Both the position numbers and the translations under genes were made by a program. From Pseudomonas psychrophila HA-4 (GTDB lineage: Bacteria; Pseudomonadota; Gammaproteobacteria; Pseudomonadales; Pseudomonadaceae): a stretch of 64,000 nucleotides of DNA. Below the pieces are notes generated by a model, which was not told the origin of the DNA, ran no database searches, and saw only the letters and a list, made by a program, of their open reading frames with translations. The stretch is from positions 248,001-312,000 of the forward strand of contig NZ_ALJC01000075.1 in the NCBI RefSeq assembly GCF_000282975.1, given 5' to 3'. How positions within the stretch are numbered: the stretch's first letter is position 1; each line of letters opens with the position of its first letter. Shown here one piece after another: positions 48,691 through 57,861 of the stretch.

Positions 48691-49060
48691 AAAAGGTGAC
48701 CTGATTTACACAATGATTCAAAAAGCGTAGTGATCAGGTCTTGAAATATGCGGGCGTGCTCTCGGTTATATGTATCTAAATAAGTGCGGTGCTTTTACGG
48801 TTGTCCAAGGAGGAAAACCCTACCCGCAATGCCCCGAGAACCTACATCGGTCAACAATCATTACCTTTCAAGCAACAGACTTAAACCCGTTGTGGGTACA
48901 GATTTAATTGATAGTGCCCTAACAAAAAGCGCAGGCTAGAGGGCTTGCTTAGGCTTTGTATCATTCTGAATGATATTAACCTTCGTCAGGTTCGATTCGT
49001 GCCCCGCCACGCGCGCCAGCATTATCCGCTCCATCTCAATAGATTGGCGGACTCCCCCCC
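48691..49060. other. Divergent promoter region between TcC and mexE
   Basis: A 370-base interval with no visible gene, expected to hold promoters of both divergent units. It includes a 17-bp perfect palindrome at 48959-48975 on the mexE side and a run of seven C just before the mexE ATG. A mexT-like LysR regulator gene, adjacent to mexEF-oprN in P. aeruginosa, is not present. Confidence 0.65.
48959..48975. promoter_or_regulatory. 17-bp perfect palindrome upstream of mexE (candidate operator)
   Basis: TATCATTC-T-GAATGATA is a perfect inverted repeat about 85 bases before the mexE start codon. It could be the operator of a dimeric repressor or activator of the efflux operon. The half-sites also share some resemblance with Fur sites, but the arrangement differs from the Fur consensus. 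Confidence 0.5.
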
Positions 49061-50305
49061 ATGGAACAGTCACTTAAACATCTGCGCTTCCCACTCGCGG
49101 CCTTGGCCATCGTAGTGATGAGCGCATGCGGCAAAACTCCACAAGCGACTGCTCCAGCGCCTGCTGCAAAAGTCAGTGTGGCTAAGGTCATTGAACAGCC
49201 CGTCAACGAGTGGGACGAGTTCACAGGCCGCCTCGAAGCGCCAGAAACCGTTGAGATTCGTCCACGTGTATCAGGCCAGATTGACCAAGTCGCGTTTACA
49301 GACGGCGCGCTGGTAAAGAAAGGCGATCTGCTGTTCCAAATCGACCCGCGTCCGTTCCAGGCTGCAGTCCGCCAACTCGAAGCCGAACTTCAACAAGCCC
49401 GCGCCAATGCAACCCGCAGCGAAAACGAAGCCCAGCGTGGCGAGCGTCTGCGCCAAAGCAACGCGATCTCCGCCGAACTGGCTGATTCGCGTTCCACTGC
49501 ATCCCAAGCTGCCCGTGCCGGTGTTGCTGCGGTTCAGGCCCAGCTTGACTTGGCCAAGCTCAACCTGAGCTTCACCCGCGTTACGTCCCCGATCAGTGGC
49601 CGCGTGAGCCGCGCTGAAATCACCGCGGGCAACATCGTGACGGCTGACGTGACGCCGCTGACCAGCGTCGTGTCGACTGACAAGGTGTACGCCTACTTCG
49701 ATGCTGACGAGCGTGTCTTCCTCAAGTACAGCCAACTCGCCCGCGATGGCAAACGCGGTCAAACCACTCCGGTTTATCTCGGCTTGACCAACGAAGATGG
49801 CAACCCGCACTTGGGCCAGATGAACTTTGTCGACAACCAAGTCAACCCTAAAACCGGCACCATTCGTGGGCGTGCGGTGTTCGATAACACTGATGGCAGC
49901 TTCACTCCAGGTCTGTATGCACGTCTCAAACTGGTCGGCAGCGGCACCTACGCAGCGGTCTTGATCAATGACGAAGCAGTCGGCACCGACCTGGGCAAAA
50001 AATTCGTGCTGGTGATGGATGGCAATAACAACACCACCTACCGCACCGTAGACCTGGGTCCGAAAATCGAAGGTCTACGCATTGTTCGCAGCGGCTTAAA
50101 CAAAGACGACACGATTATCGTCAAGGGGCTGCAACGGGTTCGTCCCGGCTCACCGGTCACCCCTGAAGTGATCCCGATGGCCACTGAAAAAACCCTCGCC
50201 GCACTGGCACAACAACGTCAAGCGCTGGAAGCCAGCAACCTGCCCCCTGCAACGCCCGCACACTCTGCGGCGAAGCTGGCCAGTGTTGCGACTCCTCGCG
50301 GTTAA
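49061..50305 (+). CDS. mexE: MexE-type periplasmic adaptor of RND efflux pump
   Basis: Membrane-fusion lipoprotein that bridges the inner-membrane pump and the outer-membrane channel. The 414-residue protein has a lipoprotein signal with lipobox MSAC near residue 20-23, then closely follows MexE: NEWDEFTGRLEAPE, the lipoyl half-motif RPRVSGQIDQVAF, the coiled-coil hairpin, and KVYAYFDADERVFLKY. Substrates of the homologous pump include chloramphenicol, fluoroquinolones and trimethoprim. It is first of three genes; mexF starts 15 bases later. Confidence 0.87.
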   Translation: MEQSLKHLRFPLAALAIVVMSACGKTPQATAPAPAAKVSVAKVIEQPVNEWDEFTGRLEAPETVEIRPRVSGQIDQVAFTDGALVKKGDLLFQIDPRPFQAAVRQLEAELQQARANATRSENEAQRGERLRQSNAISAELADSRSTASQAARAGVAAVQAQLDLAKLNLSFTRVTSPISGRVSRAEITAGNIVTADVTPLTSVVSTDKVYAYFDADERVFLKYSQLARDGKRGQTTPVYLGLTNEDGNPHLGQMNFVDNQVNPKTGTIRGRAVFDNTDGSFTPGLYARLKLVGSGTYAAVLINDEAVGTDLGKKFVLVMDGNNNTTYRTVDLGPKIEGLRIVRSGLNKDDTIIVKGLQRVRPGSPVTPEVIPMATEKTLAALAQQRQALEASNLPPATPAHSAAKLASVATPRG

Positions 50306-50320
50306 GGGACGACAACTCCG

Positions 50321-53300
50321 ATGAATTTTTCCCAGTTCTTCATTCAGCGGCCAATCTTCGCCGCCGTACTTTCGCTGCTGATTTTAATTGCCGGCAGCAT
50401 TTCGCTGTTTCAATTGCCCATCAGTGAATACCCAGAAGTGGTTCCGCCCACAGTGGTCGTGCGCGCTAACTTCCCGGGTGCCAACCCCAAAGTAATCGGC
50501 GAAACGGTGGCGGCGCCTTTGGAGCAAGCCATCACCGGTGTTGAAAACATGTTGTACATGTCTTCGCAGTCCACCGCTGACGGCAAAATCACCTTGACCA
50601 TCACCTTTGCACTGGGCACCGACCTGGACAACGCGCAGGTGCAGGTGCAAAACCGCGTTACCCGTACCGAGCCCAAGCTGCCCGAGGAGGTGACGCGCAT
50701 CGGTATCACGGTGGACAAGGCCTCGCCCGACCTGACCATGGTTGTGCACTTGACCTCCCCGGACCAGCGCTACGACATGCTGTACTTGTCTAACTACGCG
50801 ATCCTCAACATCAAGGATGAGCTGGCACGCTTAGGCGGCGTGGGTGACGTGCAGTTGTTCGGCATGGGCGACTACTCGCTGCGCGTTTGGCTGGACCCGA
50901 ACAAAACGGCTTCGCGCAACCTGACTGCCACTGATGTGGTCACGGCCATTCGCGAGCAGAACCGTCAGGTCGCTGCCGGTGCTTTGGGCGCGCCGCCAGC
51001 TCCGAATGCCACCAGCTTCCAGTTGTCGGTCAACACTCAAGGGCGTCTGGTTTCAGAAGAAGAGTTTGAAAACATCATCATTCGCGCAGGCGATGACGGT
51101 GAGATCACTCGTTTGAAAGACATCGCTCGCGTTGAATTAGGCTCCAGCCAGTACGCCTTGCGCTCCTTGCTGAATAACCAGCCAGCAGTGGCGATCCCGA
51201 TTTTCCAGCGTCCGGGCTCCAATGCCATCGAAATCTCGAACGAAGTTCGGGCCAAGATGGACGAGTTGAAGAAGAACTTCCCACAGGGCATGGACTACAG
51301 CATCGTTTATGACCCGACGATCTTCGTGCGTGGCTCCATCGAGGCGGTGGTTCACACCCTGTTCGAAGCACTGATTCTCGTGGTGCTGGTGGTCATTCTG
51401 TTCCTGCAAACTTGGCGTGCGTCGATCATTCCGTTGGTCGCTGTACCTGTGTCGTTGATCGGTACGTTTGCCGTGATGCACATGTTTGGCTTCTCGCTCA
51501 ACGCTCTGTCGCTGTTCGGGCTGGTGCTGGCCATCGGGATCGTGGTCGACGATGCGATCGTGGTGGTAGAGAACGTCGAGCGAAATATCGAACTCGGACT
51601 CAACCCGGTGGACGCGACCAAGCGGGCCATGCGTGAAGTGACCGGTCCGATCATTGCGACAGCGCTGGTGCTGTGTGCGGTGTTTATCCCGGCCGCATTC
51701 ATTTCCGGGCTGACTGGGCAGTTCTATAAACAGTTCGCCTTGACCATTGCGATTTCGACGGTGATCTCAGCCTTCAACTCGCTGACCCTGTCGCCCGCCC
51801 TCGCGGCGGTGTTGCTCAAGAGTCACGATGCCCCGAAAGACCGCTTCTCTAAGGTGCTCGACAAAATTTTTGGCGGCTGGTTGTTCCGTCCATTCAACCG
51901 TTTCTTTGAGCGCGCCAGCCATGGCTATGTGGCGACTGTTGCCCGAGTGATCCGCAGCAGTGGTATCGCCTTGCTGCTTTATGCAGGCTTGATGGTGCTG
52001 ACCTTCTTCGGTTTCTCCAACACGCCAACCGGTTTCGTACCGGGGCAAGACAAGCAATACCTGGTGGCCTTCGCTCAACTGCCTGACGCTGCGAGCTTGG
52101 ACCGTACCGAAGACGTGATCAAGCGCATGTCTGATCTGGCCCTGAAACAGCCAGGTGTGGAAAGTGCAGTAGCGTTCCCGGGGTTGTCGATCAATGGTTT
52201 CACCAACAGCCCGAACTCCGGCATCGTGTTTGTGACGCTTAAACCTTTTGATCAGCGCAAAGACCCGGGCATGTCGGCGGGCGAGATTGCCGGAGCCCTA
52301 AACGGCAAATTCGGCGGCATTGAAGAAGCCTACATGGCGATCTTCCCACCGCCGCCGGTACAAGGCCTGGGCACCATCGGTGGTTTCCGCCTGCAAATCG
52401 AAGACCGGGGCAACCTGGGCTACGACGAGCTGTACAAAGAAACCATGAACATCATAGCCAAGAGCCACAATGTGCCTGAACTGGCAGGGTTGTTCACCAG
52501 CTACACCGTGAACGTGCCACAGGTCGATGCGGCTATCGACCGCGAAAAAGCCAAGACCCACGGCGTGGCGGTCAGTGACATCTTCGATACCCTGCAGATT
52601 TATCTGGGTTCGCTGTATGCCAACGATTTCAACCGTTTCGGTCGTACCTATCAGGTCAACGTTCAGGCCGAGCAACAGTTCCGGCTGGAGCCCGATCAAA
52701 TCGGTCAACTGAAAGTGCGTAACAACAAGGGCGAGATGATCCCGCTGGCGACCTTCATCAAGGTCAGCGATACCTCAGGCCCGGACCGCGTGATGCACTA
52801 CAACGGCTTCATCACCGCTGAAATCAACGGTGCGGCAGCACCCGGCTACAGTTCTGGCCAGGCCGAAAAAGCCATCGAGAAACTGCTCAAGGAAGAGCTT
52901 CCGAACGGCATGACCTACGAATGGACCGACCTGACCTACCAGCAAATTCTGTCGGGTAACACCGCATTGTTCGTGTTCCCGCTCTGCGTATTGCTGGCCT
53001 TCTTGGTACTGGCCGCTCAATACGAAAGCTGGAGCCTGCCATTGGCGGTGATCCTGATCGTACCGATGACCTTGTTGTCGGCCATCACAGGGGTGATTGC
53101 ATCGGGCGGTGACAACAACATTTTCACTCAGATTGGCTTGATCGTATTGGTGGGACTGGCCTGTAAGAACGCGATTCTGATCGTCGAGTTTGCCAAGGAT
53201 AAGCAGGAAGAAGGCATGAGCCCGCTGGCTGCGGTGCTGGAAGCCTGCCGCCTGCGTCTACGGCCGATCCTGATGACATCTTTCGCCTTCATCATGGGCG

Positions 53301-53500
53301 TGGTGCCATTGGTATTGTCCAGCGGTGCCGGTGCAGAAATGCGCCACGCGATGGGGGTTGCGGTGTTCTCCGGGATGTTAGGGGTGACCTTCTTCGGCCT
53401 GCTGTTGACGCCAGTGTTCTATGTGCTGATCCGTCGTTATGTAGAGCGCAGCGAAGCGCGCAAAGCGGCCAGGCACCTCAAGTTGGAGTCGCAACAATGA
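50321..53500 (+). CDS. mexF: MexF-type RND multidrug efflux transporter
   Basis: Inner-membrane proton-driven pump of the HAE1 family, 1059 residues with the twelve-segment RND layout and two large periplasmic loops. The N-terminus FSQFFIQRPIFAAVLSLL and the segment GLVLAIGIVVDDAIVVVENV, holding the proton-relay Asp pair in the fourth membrane segment near residue 410, are typical. Length is nearly that of MexF (1062). It overlaps the outer-membrane factor gene by ATGA. Confidence 0.9.
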   Translation: MNFSQFFIQRPIFAAVLSLLILIAGSISLFQLPISEYPEVVPPTVVVRANFPGANPKVIGETVAAPLEQAITGVENMLYMSSQSTADGKITLTITFALGTDLDNAQVQVQNRVTRTEPKLPEEVTRIGITVDKASPDLTMVVHLTSPDQRYDMLYLSNYAILNIKDELARLGGVGDVQLFGMGDYSLRVWLDPNKTASRNLTATDVVTAIREQNRQVAAGALGAPPAPNATSFQLSVNTQGRLVSEEEFENIIIRAGDDGEITRLKDIARVELGSSQYALRSLLNNQPAVAIPIFQRPGSNAIEISNEVRAKMDELKKNFPQGMDYSIVYDPTIFVRGSIEAVVHTLFEALILVVLVVILFLQTWRASIIPLVAVPVSLIGTFAVMHMFGFSLNALSLFGLVLAIGIVVDDAIVVVENVERNIELGLNPVDATKRAMREVTGPIIATALVLCAVFIPAAFISGLTGQFYKQFALTIAISTVISAFNSLTLSPALAAVLLKSHDAPKDRFSKVLDKIFGGWLFRPFNRFFERASHGYVATVARVIRSSGIALLLYAGLMVLTFFGFSNTPTGFVPGQDKQYLVAFAQLPDAASLDRTEDVIKRMSDLALKQPGVESAVAFPGLSINGFTNSPNSGIVFVTLKPFDQRKDPGMSAGEIAGALNGKFGGIEEAYMAIFPPPPVQGLGTIGGFRLQIEDRGNLGYDELYKETMNIIAKSHNVPELAGLFTSYTVNVPQVDAAIDREKAKTHGVAVSDIFDTLQIYLGSLYANDFNRFGRTYQVNVQAEQQFRLEPDQIGQLKVRNNKGEMIPLATFIKVSDTSGPDRVMHYNGFITAEINGAAAPGYSSGQAEKAIEKLLKEELPNGMTYEWTDLTYQQILSGNTALFVFPLCVLLAFLVLAAQYESWSLPLAVILIVPMTLLSAITGVIASGGDNNIFTQIGLIVLVGLACKNAILIVEFAKDKQEEGMSPLAAVLEACRLRLRPILMTSFAFIMGVVPLVLSSGAGAEMRHAMGVAVFSGMLGVTFFGLLLTPVFYVLIRRYVERSEARKAARHLKLESQQ

Positions 53501-54906
53501 GCCTTAAAGTTTTCCTCCCGAGCGTGCTGGTGCTGGCCTTGAGTGCCTGCGCCGTTGGCCCCGATTACAAAACCCCGGCCACGGAACCCGCACACATCAG
53601 CGCTGATAACCTCAAGGGCTTTGACCGGGCTCATTTTGAAGGGATCTGGTGGCAGCAGTTTGACGACCCGACCCTAAACCAGCTAGTGACTCAGTCACTG
53701 GCTGGCAACCGTGAACTGCGCGTGGCTTTTGCTCGTCTGCGTGCAGCTCGGGCCATTCGTGATGACGTCAGCACTGAAACCATGCCTACCATCACTAGCC
53801 GTGCCAGCAGCGATATAGGCAAAGGCCAGGTGCCGGGCACCACTGAAAAGCGTGTCAACAGTGAGCGCTACGATCTGGGCCTGGATATGGCGTGGGAAAT
53901 CGACCTGTTTGGTCGCATCCAGCGCGAACTTGAAGCCAGCGACGCTGATGAGCAATCCGCTGCTGCTGATCTGTACCAGTTGCAAGTCACGATGATTGCC
54001 GAATTGGTCGACGCCTACGGAAAACTGCGCGGTGCGCAACTTCGCGAGCACATCGCACTCGACAACCTGAAAAACCAACAGGACTCCAAAGCCATCACCG
54101 TTAGCCTGCGTGATGCAGGCGTCGGTGACGAACTGGACGTGATGCGCGCTGACGCCCGCTTGGCTGCGGTTGAGGCCAGCGTGCCGCAACTGCAAGCCGA
54201 GCAAGTGCGCGAACGCAATCGCATCGCCACCTTGCTGGGCGAGCGCCCTGACACACTCAGCGTTGACCTGAGCCCGGCCAAATTGCCGGCTATCGCCAAG
54301 GCACTGAACATCGGCAACCCTGGGGACTTACTGCAACGGCGCCCAGACATCATGAGTGCCGAACGCAAACTGGCAGCGGCTACAGCACGTATTGGGGTGG
54401 CTAAGGCTGATTTGTTCCCACGGGTCAGCCTCAGCGGCTTCCTCGGCTTTACAGCAGGACGCGGATCGCAAATCGGTTCGGCGGCCGCCAGCGCCTGGGC
54501 TCTAGGCCCGAGCATTACCTGGCCTGCATTCAACCTGGGCAGCGTGCGGGCACGCTTGCGCGGTGCAGACGCCGAAGCCGATGGCGCATTGGCCAGCTAC
54601 GAGCAGCAAGTGCTGTTGGCCCTTGAAGAGTCAGAAAACGCTTTTAGCGACTACGGCAAACGTCAGCAGCGTCTGGTCTCGCTGATTCGCCAAAGTGAGT
54701 CCAGCCGGGCCGCAGCGGACCTGGCAGCGATTCGCTACCGCGAAGGCACCGTTGATTTCCTGGTATTGCTTGACGCCCAGCGTGAGCGCCTGGCCGCCGA
54801 AGACAGCCAGGCCCAGGCCGAGGTTGAGATGTACCAAGGCGTAGTGGCGATCTACAAAGCCTTGGGCGGTGGCTGGCAGGCAGAGACGGTCGCTAGCGCG
54901 CATTGA
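53497..54906 (+). CDS. oprN: OprN-type outer-membrane efflux channel (TolC/NodT family)
   Basis: Outer-membrane factor of the tripartite pump. The 469-residue lipoprotein has lipobox LSAC near residue 15-18, followed by AVGPDYKTP, the usual start of OprN/OprM proteins, and two repeats of the helical-barrel domain (ELRVAFARLRAARA; LQRRPDIMSAERKLAAATARIGVAKADLFP, each given in part). It closes the operon; two tandem terminators follow. Confidence 0.87.
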   Translation: MSLKVFLPSVLVLALSACAVGPDYKTPATEPAHISADNLKGFDRAHFEGIWWQQFDDPTLNQLVTQSLAGNRELRVAFARLRAARAIRDDVSTETMPTITSRASSDIGKGQVPGTTEKRVNSERYDLGLDMAWEIDLFGRIQRELEASDADEQSAAADLYQLQVTMIAELVDAYGKLRGAQLREHIALDNLKNQQDSKAITVSLRDAGVGDELDVMRADARLAAVEASVPQLQAEQVRERNRIATLLGERPDTLSVDLSPAKLPAIAKALNIGNPGDLLQRRPDIMSAERKLAAATARIGVAKADLFPRVSLSGFLGFTAGRGSQIGSAAASAWALGPSITWPAFNLGSVRARLRGADAEADGALASYEQQVLLALEESENAFSDYGKRQQRLVSLIRQSESSRAAADLAAIRYREGTVDFLVLLDAQRERLAAEDSQAQAEVEMYQGVVAIYKALGGGWQAETVASAH

Positions 54907-54933
54907 TCTAGCAGCATGATTTAACGAGCTCCT

Positions 54934-54960
54934 TTGGTTGGTCGCATCCAACCAATTTTT
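54934..54960 (+). terminator. First rho-independent terminator after oprN
   Basis: TTGGTTGG (54934-54941) pairs perfectly with CCAACCAA (54948-54955) over a 6-base loop and is followed by five Ts. Confidence 0.8.
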
Positions 54961-54996
54961 AGCCCCGCGCTCATTCGGTCGCGGGGCTTTTTTTGT
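54961..54996 (+). terminator. Second, stronger terminator after oprN
   Basis: AGCCCCGCG (54961-54969) pairs with CGCGGGGCT (54980-54988) over a 10-base loop and runs into a long T-tract. It immediately follows the first terminator. Confidence 0.92.
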
Positions 54997-55014
54997 CTGC
55001 ACATCCTGACACTC

Positions 55015-55049
55015 TGTAGCCGCTGGCGCAGGCTGCGTCAGCGGCTACA
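55015..55049. repeat. REP-like near-perfect 35-bp palindrome
   Basis: TGTAGCCGCTG (55015-55025) and CAGCGGCTACA (55039-55049) are perfect inverted arms; between them CGCAG and CTGCG pair around a single G. The sequence type TGTAGCCGCTG is common in intergenic Pseudomonas REP elements. Confidence 0.75.
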
Positions 55050-55138
55050 CGTTTAGCTCAATTGTTCACCCCGTTTGACTCAAGACGCCTACTGTCCCAA
55101 TCTTGCAGCTCATCCGTACGCCTGTTTCTGGATATTGC

Positions 55139-56194
55139 ATGTCCCAGCCTCGCCGTTACCTTGCTGTCAGCCTGTTGTCTGCACTCATCGCAGTCGGCCT
55201 TTGGTATTGGATGCGCCCTGCCCCAACCATCACGCCACCTGCCATCAATCACAGTTATTCAAAGGCCCTTGAGCAAGCGCATAACGGCATGCCTGGCGCC
55301 GCGCGTGTGCTCTACCAACAATTGGCACGTACAGACCTGTCAGATATTCGCCGCGCCAGCCTGCATGCCGAATTACCCAACTACCCCAGCCCACAAGCGT
55401 TGAAGCTGGCTGATGCCGATTTGCAAAACGCCTCGCCTCTCGTGCGTAAGGCGGCGATTCAGAGCATTGCAGGCTTGGTGCCAAACGCTCAACGCACGCT
55501 GTTGCTCGGCCCGCTACTAGAAGACCCCGAGCAAAGCGTGCGTTTCGCCGCGGCAAGCGCGCTGCTGGGCTTGTCGCCCGATGAGCAAGGCCTGTACTTC
55601 GGCCCACTGCAGCAAGTCGTCGACGAATACGAGCGCAACCTCAAAACCCAGCCCGACGACCCGCAAGCGCAAGGCCAGCTTGCGCGTTTGTACCTGCATG
55701 AAGGACAACTGGACGAAGCGCAGGCGGCACTCGAGAAAGTCACGACACTGGATCCAGAGAACCTCAAAGCCGTGGTGGCCCAAATTGACCTACTGGACAA
55801 GCGTGGTAAGACCGACCAGGCACGCGAACTTTTGGCCAGGCAGCTAGAGGCACACCCCGACTCTGCTTACTTACAACATGCACTCGGGATCTGGTTGCTC
55901 AACCACGGACAGACCGAATATGCCCTGCTGGGCCTGACCAAGGCCGTTGAGCTGGAGCCGGACAACAGTGAATACCGCTACAAACTGGCAATCGCCCTGC
56001 ATGACCTTGAGCAATTGGAACCCGCGCAGCGTCAGCTTGAAGAGCTGCTGCAACGCCAGCCGGCCAATCGCAAAGCGCGTCTGTTACTGATTCGCTACTG
56101 GAAAGAAGCCGGCCAACTCCAGAATGTACAAGTTCTTTTAGCGCAACTGGAACAACAAAACCCGGACGATCCGGCGTTGCAACAAGGGTTGTGA
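55139..56194 (+). CDS. Membrane-anchored TPR/HEAT-repeat protein
   Basis: A 351-residue protein with one N-terminal membrane segment (YLAVSLLSALIAVGLWYWM, residues 7-25) and a soluble, probably periplasmic, remainder. Residues about 75-150 look like HEAT-type repeats (PLVRKAAIQSIAGLVPNAQ, SVRFAAASALLGLSP) and from about 160 there are several tetratricopeptide units (QAQGQLARLYLHEGQLDEAQ; HALGIWLLNHGQTEYALLGL). Such proteins scaffold complexes; the partner is unknown. ATG 55139 places the membrane segment at the N-terminus; an upstream in-frame start at 55103 is less likely. It is convergent with the downstream receiver gene. Confidence 0.75.
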   Translation: MSQPRRYLAVSLLSALIAVGLWYWMRPAPTITPPAINHSYSKALEQAHNGMPGAARVLYQQLARTDLSDIRRASLHAELPNYPSPQALKLADADLQNASPLVRKAAIQSIAGLVPNAQRTLLLGPLLEDPEQSVRFAAASALLGLSPDEQGLYFGPLQQVVDEYERNLKTQPDDPQAQGQLARLYLHEGQLDEAQAALEKVTTLDPENLKAVVAQIDLLDKRGKTDQARELLARQLEAHPDSAYLQHALGIWLLNHGQTEYALLGLTKAVELEPDNSEYRYKLAIALHDLEQLEPAQRQLEELLQRQPANRKARLLLIRYWKEAGQLQNVQVLLAQLEQQNPDDPALQQGL

Positions 56195-56220
56195 CAAACC
56201 CTTCACCGGTACGAGCGAGC

Positions 56221-56598
56221 TCAGGCAAGTAGCTTCTGGATTTGCTCTTGCAGGGTGTCGAGGTCAAACGGTTTAGCCAGAATGGGCGCGGTGCGGGTAA
56301 TCGGGCTGCCGGTGTCACGAATTTCTGCCGGGTAACCACTGATAAAGATCACCTTGAGATCGGGTCGTAGTTTCAAGGCGGGCTCGGCAATTTGAACCCC
56401 CGAAATGCCACCCGGTAAACGGAAGTCGGTGACCATAAGATCCAGGTGCGGCTTGCTCGCCAAAATTTCGAACGCCTGCTCACCATTTTCGGCCTGCAAT
56501 ACTCTGTAGCCTTCACCTGATAGGTAGGCACTCAGGACCATCAGGATCGAGGGATCGTCTTCGACAATCAAAACAACATCTTGCGCATCTTCACTCAT
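56221..56598 (-). CDS. Single-domain response regulator (CheY-like)
   Basis: A 125-residue stand-alone receiver with acidic pocket EDD at 13-15, phosphoacceptor Asp58 in LMVTDFRLPGG and Lys109 in ILAKPFD. It has no output domain, so it acts by protein contact or as a phosphate sink. The start MSEDAQDVV at 56598 has AAGG 7 bases upstream; a TTG at 56619 is in frame but unlikely. It follows the hybrid kinase gene on the same strand after 66 bases and is probably its partner. Confidence 0.87.
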   Translation of the reverse strand: MSEDAQDVVLIVEDDPSILMVLSAYLSGEGYRVLQAENGEQAFEILASKPHLDLMVTDFRLPGGISGVQIAEPALKLRPDLKVIFISGYPAEIRDTGSPITRTAPILAKPFDLDTLQEQIQKLLA

Positions 56599-56664
56599 GG
56601 GAAACCTTATTCCGGACAATTGCTGCCAATACGACCGCGGTCAGGACCGTAGGTTGCGGCCAAT

Positions 56665-57861
56665 TTATGTCTTTTGTACCAGCGGCAGGTGGATGGTGAA
56701 CAAGGCGCCCTCGCCCAATTCGCTCTGCACGGTAATTTTGCCATTGTGGGCAGCGACAATTTGCTCCGAAATAAACAGCCCCAAACCAAGTCCCGCCACC
56801 ACATGGCTGCCAGAAACCCGCTCAAACTGCTGAAAAATCCGTTGCTGATTGTCTTTACTGATGCCAATGCCATTGTCGCGCACCGCTACTACGGCAAAGT
56901 CATCTTCGGTATACACCGTCACATCAATCGGCTTTTTGGCACCATAACGCAAGGCATTGGTCAGTAAGTTAGAAATGACCTGTTCAATCCTGAACTCATC
57001 CCACTGCCCGACCACCGGCTGATCGGCGGTGAAATTGACGCTCGATTGTGCGGCACTGATTTGCGGAGAAAAAACCTCCAGCAGATTGGCCACAGCCCGT
57101 GACAAATCAAACTCGCCTGGACGAATCGACAGTTTTCCAGTGCGTATGCGCGACACATCGAGCATGTCTTCAATCAGACGAATCAGGCTTTGGATCTGCC
57201 GCTCATCACGCTCAACCATGGCGTGCATCTTGTCCATGGTGAACGCGGACGCATTATTGCGCGCTAGGTGCATCTTGCGCAGCTGGGTTTCCAAAATCAG
57301 CCCGTTGAGCGGCGTTCGCACCTCATGGGAGACAATCGACATAAAGTCGTCACGCATGCGTACGGCATGTTCAAGTTCAATCTGAGTCTGTTGTAGCTGA
57401 ACAAGTAAGGTTTCTTGCTCACGGCGGCTTTGCTCCAGCGCTTCGACCTGCTGTTGCATGGCCTTGCTTTGCCGATACATATCGACGAACACATTGACCT
57501 TGCTTTTGACCGCGTGAATGTCGAGCGGCTTGTGCAAAAAGTCGACGGCACCGCTCTCATAGCCCTTAAAGGCGTAGTTCATCTCCCGCCCTGCCGCGCT
57601 GACAAAGACAATCGGAATGTTCTTGGTGCGATCTGTTCCGCGCATCAGCTCGGCCAGCTCAAAGCCGTTCATGCCCGGCATTTGCACGTCCAGAATAGCC
57701 ATTGCGAATTCATGCTGGAGCAACAACGAAAGCGCCTCGTCTGCAGACAAGGCCTTATATACCGTGCGATCTTCGCGTTTTATCAGCGCTTCGAGCGCCA
57801 ATAAATTTTCTGGCAGATCATCAACGATCAGCAGCTTGGCTTGAATATCACTTAGTTGCAT
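56665..57861 (-). CDS. Receiver-histidine kinase protein
   Basis: A soluble 398-residue protein with an N-terminal receiver (Asp58 in AMAILDVQMPG, Lys111 in FLHKPLD), a coiled-coil linker at about 130-168, a dimerisation domain with His179 in MSIVSHEVRTPLNG, and an ATPase domain (N-box NLLTNALRYG; G-box GLGLGLF). There are no membrane segments, so input must come through the receiver or a partner. Its start overlaps the end of cheB by about 10 bases, so the genes are coupled. Confidence 0.9.
   Translation of the reverse strand: MQLSDIQAKLLIVDDLPENLLALEALIKREDRTVYKALSADEALSLLLQHEFAMAILDVQMPGMNGFELAELMRGTDRTKNIPIVFVSAAGREMNYAFKGYESGAVDFLHKPLDIHAVKSKVNVFVDMYRQSKAMQQQVEALEQSRREQETLLVQLQQTQIELEHAVRMRDDFMSIVSHEVRTPLNGLILETQLRKMHLARNNASAFTMDKMHAMVERDERQIQSLIRLIEDMLDVSRIRTGKLSIRPGEFDLSRAVANLLEVFSPQISAAQSSVNFTADQPVVGQWDEFRIEQVISNLLTNALRYGAKKPIDVTVYTEDDFAVVAVRDNGIGISKDNQQRIFQQFERVSGSHVVAGLGLGLFISEQIVAAHNGKITVQSELGEGALFTIHLPLVQKT

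Noticed and set aside
48959..48975. Interpretation of the mexE palindrome as a Fur box
   Set aside because: The half-sites are arranged differently from the Fur consensus, and an efflux operon is not an obvious Fur target.
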